Positions 6,605 to 8,129 of a stretch of 8,129 nucleotides of DNA are shown here, one piece after another; the stretch's first letter is position 1, and the number at the start of each line of letters is the position of its first letter. The DNA is taken from positions 1 through 8,129 of the forward strand of contig DASUFI010000213.1 in the NCBI GenBank assembly GCA_036274635.1, read 5' to 3'. The translations under genes and the position numbers were made by a program. Source of the DNA: DASUFI01 sp036274635. Its GTDB lineage: Bacteria > Planctomycetota > B15-G4. The notes beneath the pieces are model-generated. The model was given only the letters and a program-made list of their open reading frames with translations, did not search any database and was not told where the DNA came from.

Positions 6605-8129
6605 CTAGCGCTCGTCGACGAAGTCGAGGCGTGCTCGCTCCCCGGCGAAAACCTGCGCTTGCACGGGAGGAATAAAGGTGTCGCCCGGCGAGACGTAGAT
6701 CCAGTAGAGGCCGGGCTGGAGGCCCTGCATCACGCAGTAGCCGTTTTCATCCGTGAGAGGCGACGCATCGAAGACCCCGGCATCGGCCCAGCCACGTCCG
6801 GGCCAGTACGCCGTCTGCCACGTCACGTCGACCTCGGCCTGGCGATAGGGCGCACCCTTCATGTTGCGCGCGGTGATCTCGAGCTCGCCGGTCTGCGAGG
6901 ACGTCCCGAGCGACACATCGATGTTCGTCTCCCGACCCGAAGCTACCTCGGCGCGCAGCATGCTCGATGCACCGGCAGCGCCTGAGGCGAGCACGACGTA
7001 GCGGCCTGGCGGCACGTCGTCGAGCACGACGCGGCCGTCGTCCTGCGTCGGCTCGTCCGCGAACGGATCGAAGCGATCGAAGGCCGTGCTGTAGGCCTGA
7101 GCGACGAAGACGTGGGCTCCCAAGGCGGGCAGGCCATCGGGGTCCAGGACGCGGATGTGCAGCATCCCCGTCCGCCCGAGCCGCGCGACGACGTGCGCGC
7201 CGTCCGCCGCTGGAGCGATCGGGCCCAGCTGCAGCCGTGCGTAGCCCTCGGCCTCGATGTTGAAGCCATAGCGGACCGTCGTGCCGCAGTGCTCGAGCTG
7301 GAATCGCCCGTCCGGATCGGAGACCTGCACACGCTTCGCATCCTCATGCAGCCCGTTGTTCCAGAAGTCGTGCCAGAGAGTGTAGGCGGGCACTGGCTGA
7401 CCTGTGGCCTCGTCGACGGCTTCGACTTCGATCGTCACGCCATCGGCGGTGGCGCGATCGATGACCAGTTCCACGTCGTCGCGCCCGGGCTGTACGTCTT
7501 CGACCCTGGCCGACGCGCTGATGCTCACGAAGCACGACACGCTCAGGGGCAGATCAGGGTGAAGTCCCTCGACGCGGAACGCACCCGACTCGTCGGTGTA
7601 CGTGCCCCGGGCCATCTCGCTCAGCAGCGACAAATTGCCCGGACCGAGACTCTTGCCCTCGGCCGAGGCATGCATCATGGCATGGACAACGGGCTCGCCG
7701 GTGGACCACCGCACATGTCCGGACAGGTGGCTCGCGACGAGCATCGGAATGTCCGCCTTCGCTTGCGGCGCCTCGGAGCTGACGGTGACCTGAACGACCG
7801 AGGCCGTGACGAGACCCTTGCTCTCTGCCATCAGCACGAACGAGTCCGGCTGGGTCAGCGGCAGGGTGAACGTGCCATCTGGCGCGCTGATGACTGGTGA
7901 GACCTTCTCACCAACTTCGCCGGCCACGTGCACCTTGGCCGCAGCGACAGGCGTGCCGTCGGCCTGGAGCACTCTGCCCGTCACCGCACAGGCGCCGGGT
8001 ACGCGGAGCTCGACAGATTTCTCCTCGCCGGGATCGAGGTGCACGCGGACTTCAGCAGTGCGCAGCAAGCCTTGCCGCGCCGTGAGCGTGGTGAAGATTG
8101 GCGCATCGAACAACATCTTGAAGCGGCCG
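6605..8129 (-). CDS. Tandem paralogue: multi-domain carboxypeptidase-regulatory-like protein (N-terminal part outside window)
   Basis: The frame stays open to the window edge: before the ATG at 8116 it reads GRFK, matching GRFALQLDAP in the neighbouring paralogue, so that ATG is internal. The visible 507 residues correspond to the end of unit 2 and all of units 3-7 of the 822-residue protein. Numbering from Met 8116, the beta-sandwich units lie at about 41-126, 129-220, 226-315, 316-403 and 409-500. Shared blocks include WSTGEP (137-142), LHPDLP (185-190), WNNGL (252-256), GYARLQLGP (291-299), PGLYW and FIPPVQAQV (481-489). An ungapped hand alignment of the last 39 residues gives 20 identities. 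By analogy the missing N-terminus should hold a membrane anchor and tether. No catalytic motif is seen and the function is unknown. It is codirectional with gene 4 and upstream of it. Confidence 0.92.
   Translation of the reverse strand, partial: GRFKMLFDAPIFTTLTARQGLLRTAEVRVHLDPGEEKSVELRVPGACAVTGRVLQADGTPVAAAKVHVAGEVGEKVSPVISAPDGTFTLPLTQPDSFVLMAESKGLVTASVVQVTVSSEAPQAKADIPMLVASHLSGHVRWSTGEPVVHAMMHASAEGKSLGPGNLSLLSEMARGTYTDESGAFRVEGLHPDLPLSVSCFVSISASARVEDVQPGRDDVELVIDRATADGVTIEVEAVDEATGQPVPAYTLWHDFWNNGLHEDAKRVQVSDPDGRFQLEHCGTTVRYGFNIEAEGYARLQLGPIAPAADGAHVVARLGRTGMLHIRVLDPDGLPALGAHVFVAQAYSTAFDRFDPFADEPTQDDGRVVLDDVPPGRYVVLASGAAGASSMLRAEVASGRETNIDVSLGTSSQTGELEITARNMKGAPYRQAEVDVTWQTAYWPGRGWADAGVFDASPLTDENGYCVMQGLQPGLYWIYVSPGDTFIPPVQAQVFAGERARLDFVDER

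Noticed and set aside
6515..6985. 156-residue plus-strand open frame starting in the spacer
   Set aside because: It overlaps the paralogue's conserved C-terminus in antisense and has no recognisable domain.
7112..7900. 262-residue plus-strand open frame opposite the second paralogue
   Set aside because: Antisense shadow. The minus-strand frame is conserved with the paralogue at protein level.
8114..8116. ATG at 8116 as the start of the second paralogue
   Set aside because: The frame continues upstream with GRFK, which aligns with the other paralogue mid-domain, so the gene extends past the window.

Overview
The window is a GC-rich stretch (hand counts of sample lines give about 75-82% GC on the left and 65-68% on the right) that appears to come from a Gram-negative bacterium. 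Exported c-type haems, a lipobox lipoprotein and large secreted or anchored proteins built from beta-sandwich domains point that way. Planctomycetota, Myxococcota or Acidobacteriota would fit, but no marker gene settles the lineage. There are no RNA genes, CRISPR arrays, transposases or integrases that I can recognise.

Layout. (1) 1-2688, plus strand: the 3' part of a large exported di-haem protein. It has YVTN-like propeller blades, two CxxCH haem sites around an HWRGDR block, two calcium-binding DxDxDG loops, an FN3-like domain and an Ig-like C-terminal domain. (2) 2699-about 2951, minus strand: a short remnant of a type B carboxylesterase C-terminus, broken by a one-base frameshift. (3) 3067-3876, plus strand: an intact lipoprotein alpha/beta hydrolase that closely resembles the ABHD14 family, with the unusual SPSMSG nucleophile elbow and a complete Ser-Asp-His triad. 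(4) 3883-6351, minus strand: a protein with one membrane anchor followed by about seven carboxypeptidase-regulatory-like beta-sandwich domains. (5) 6352-6604: a gene-free spacer with a 16-bp tandem duplication over the start region of gene 4 and several perfect palindromes. (6) 6605-8129, minus strand: the C-terminal five domains of a tandem paralogue of gene 4, cut by the window edge.

How they may work together. All products look extracytoplasmic. The di-haem protein is probably a periplasmic or surface redox or binding protein, the ABHD14-like lipoprotein a membrane-tethered hydrolase or acyltransferase, and the two paralogues anchored rod-like proteins of unknown role. Genes 3 and 4 converge with a 6-bp gap, so they are not one operon; the two paralogues are codirectional, but the palindrome-rich 250-bp spacer suggests separate transcription is possible. 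I see no compact multi-gene defence or biosynthetic system. The most distinctive items are the tandem paralogue family, the bacterial ABHD14-like lipoprotein, the esterase remnant and the start-codon duplication.
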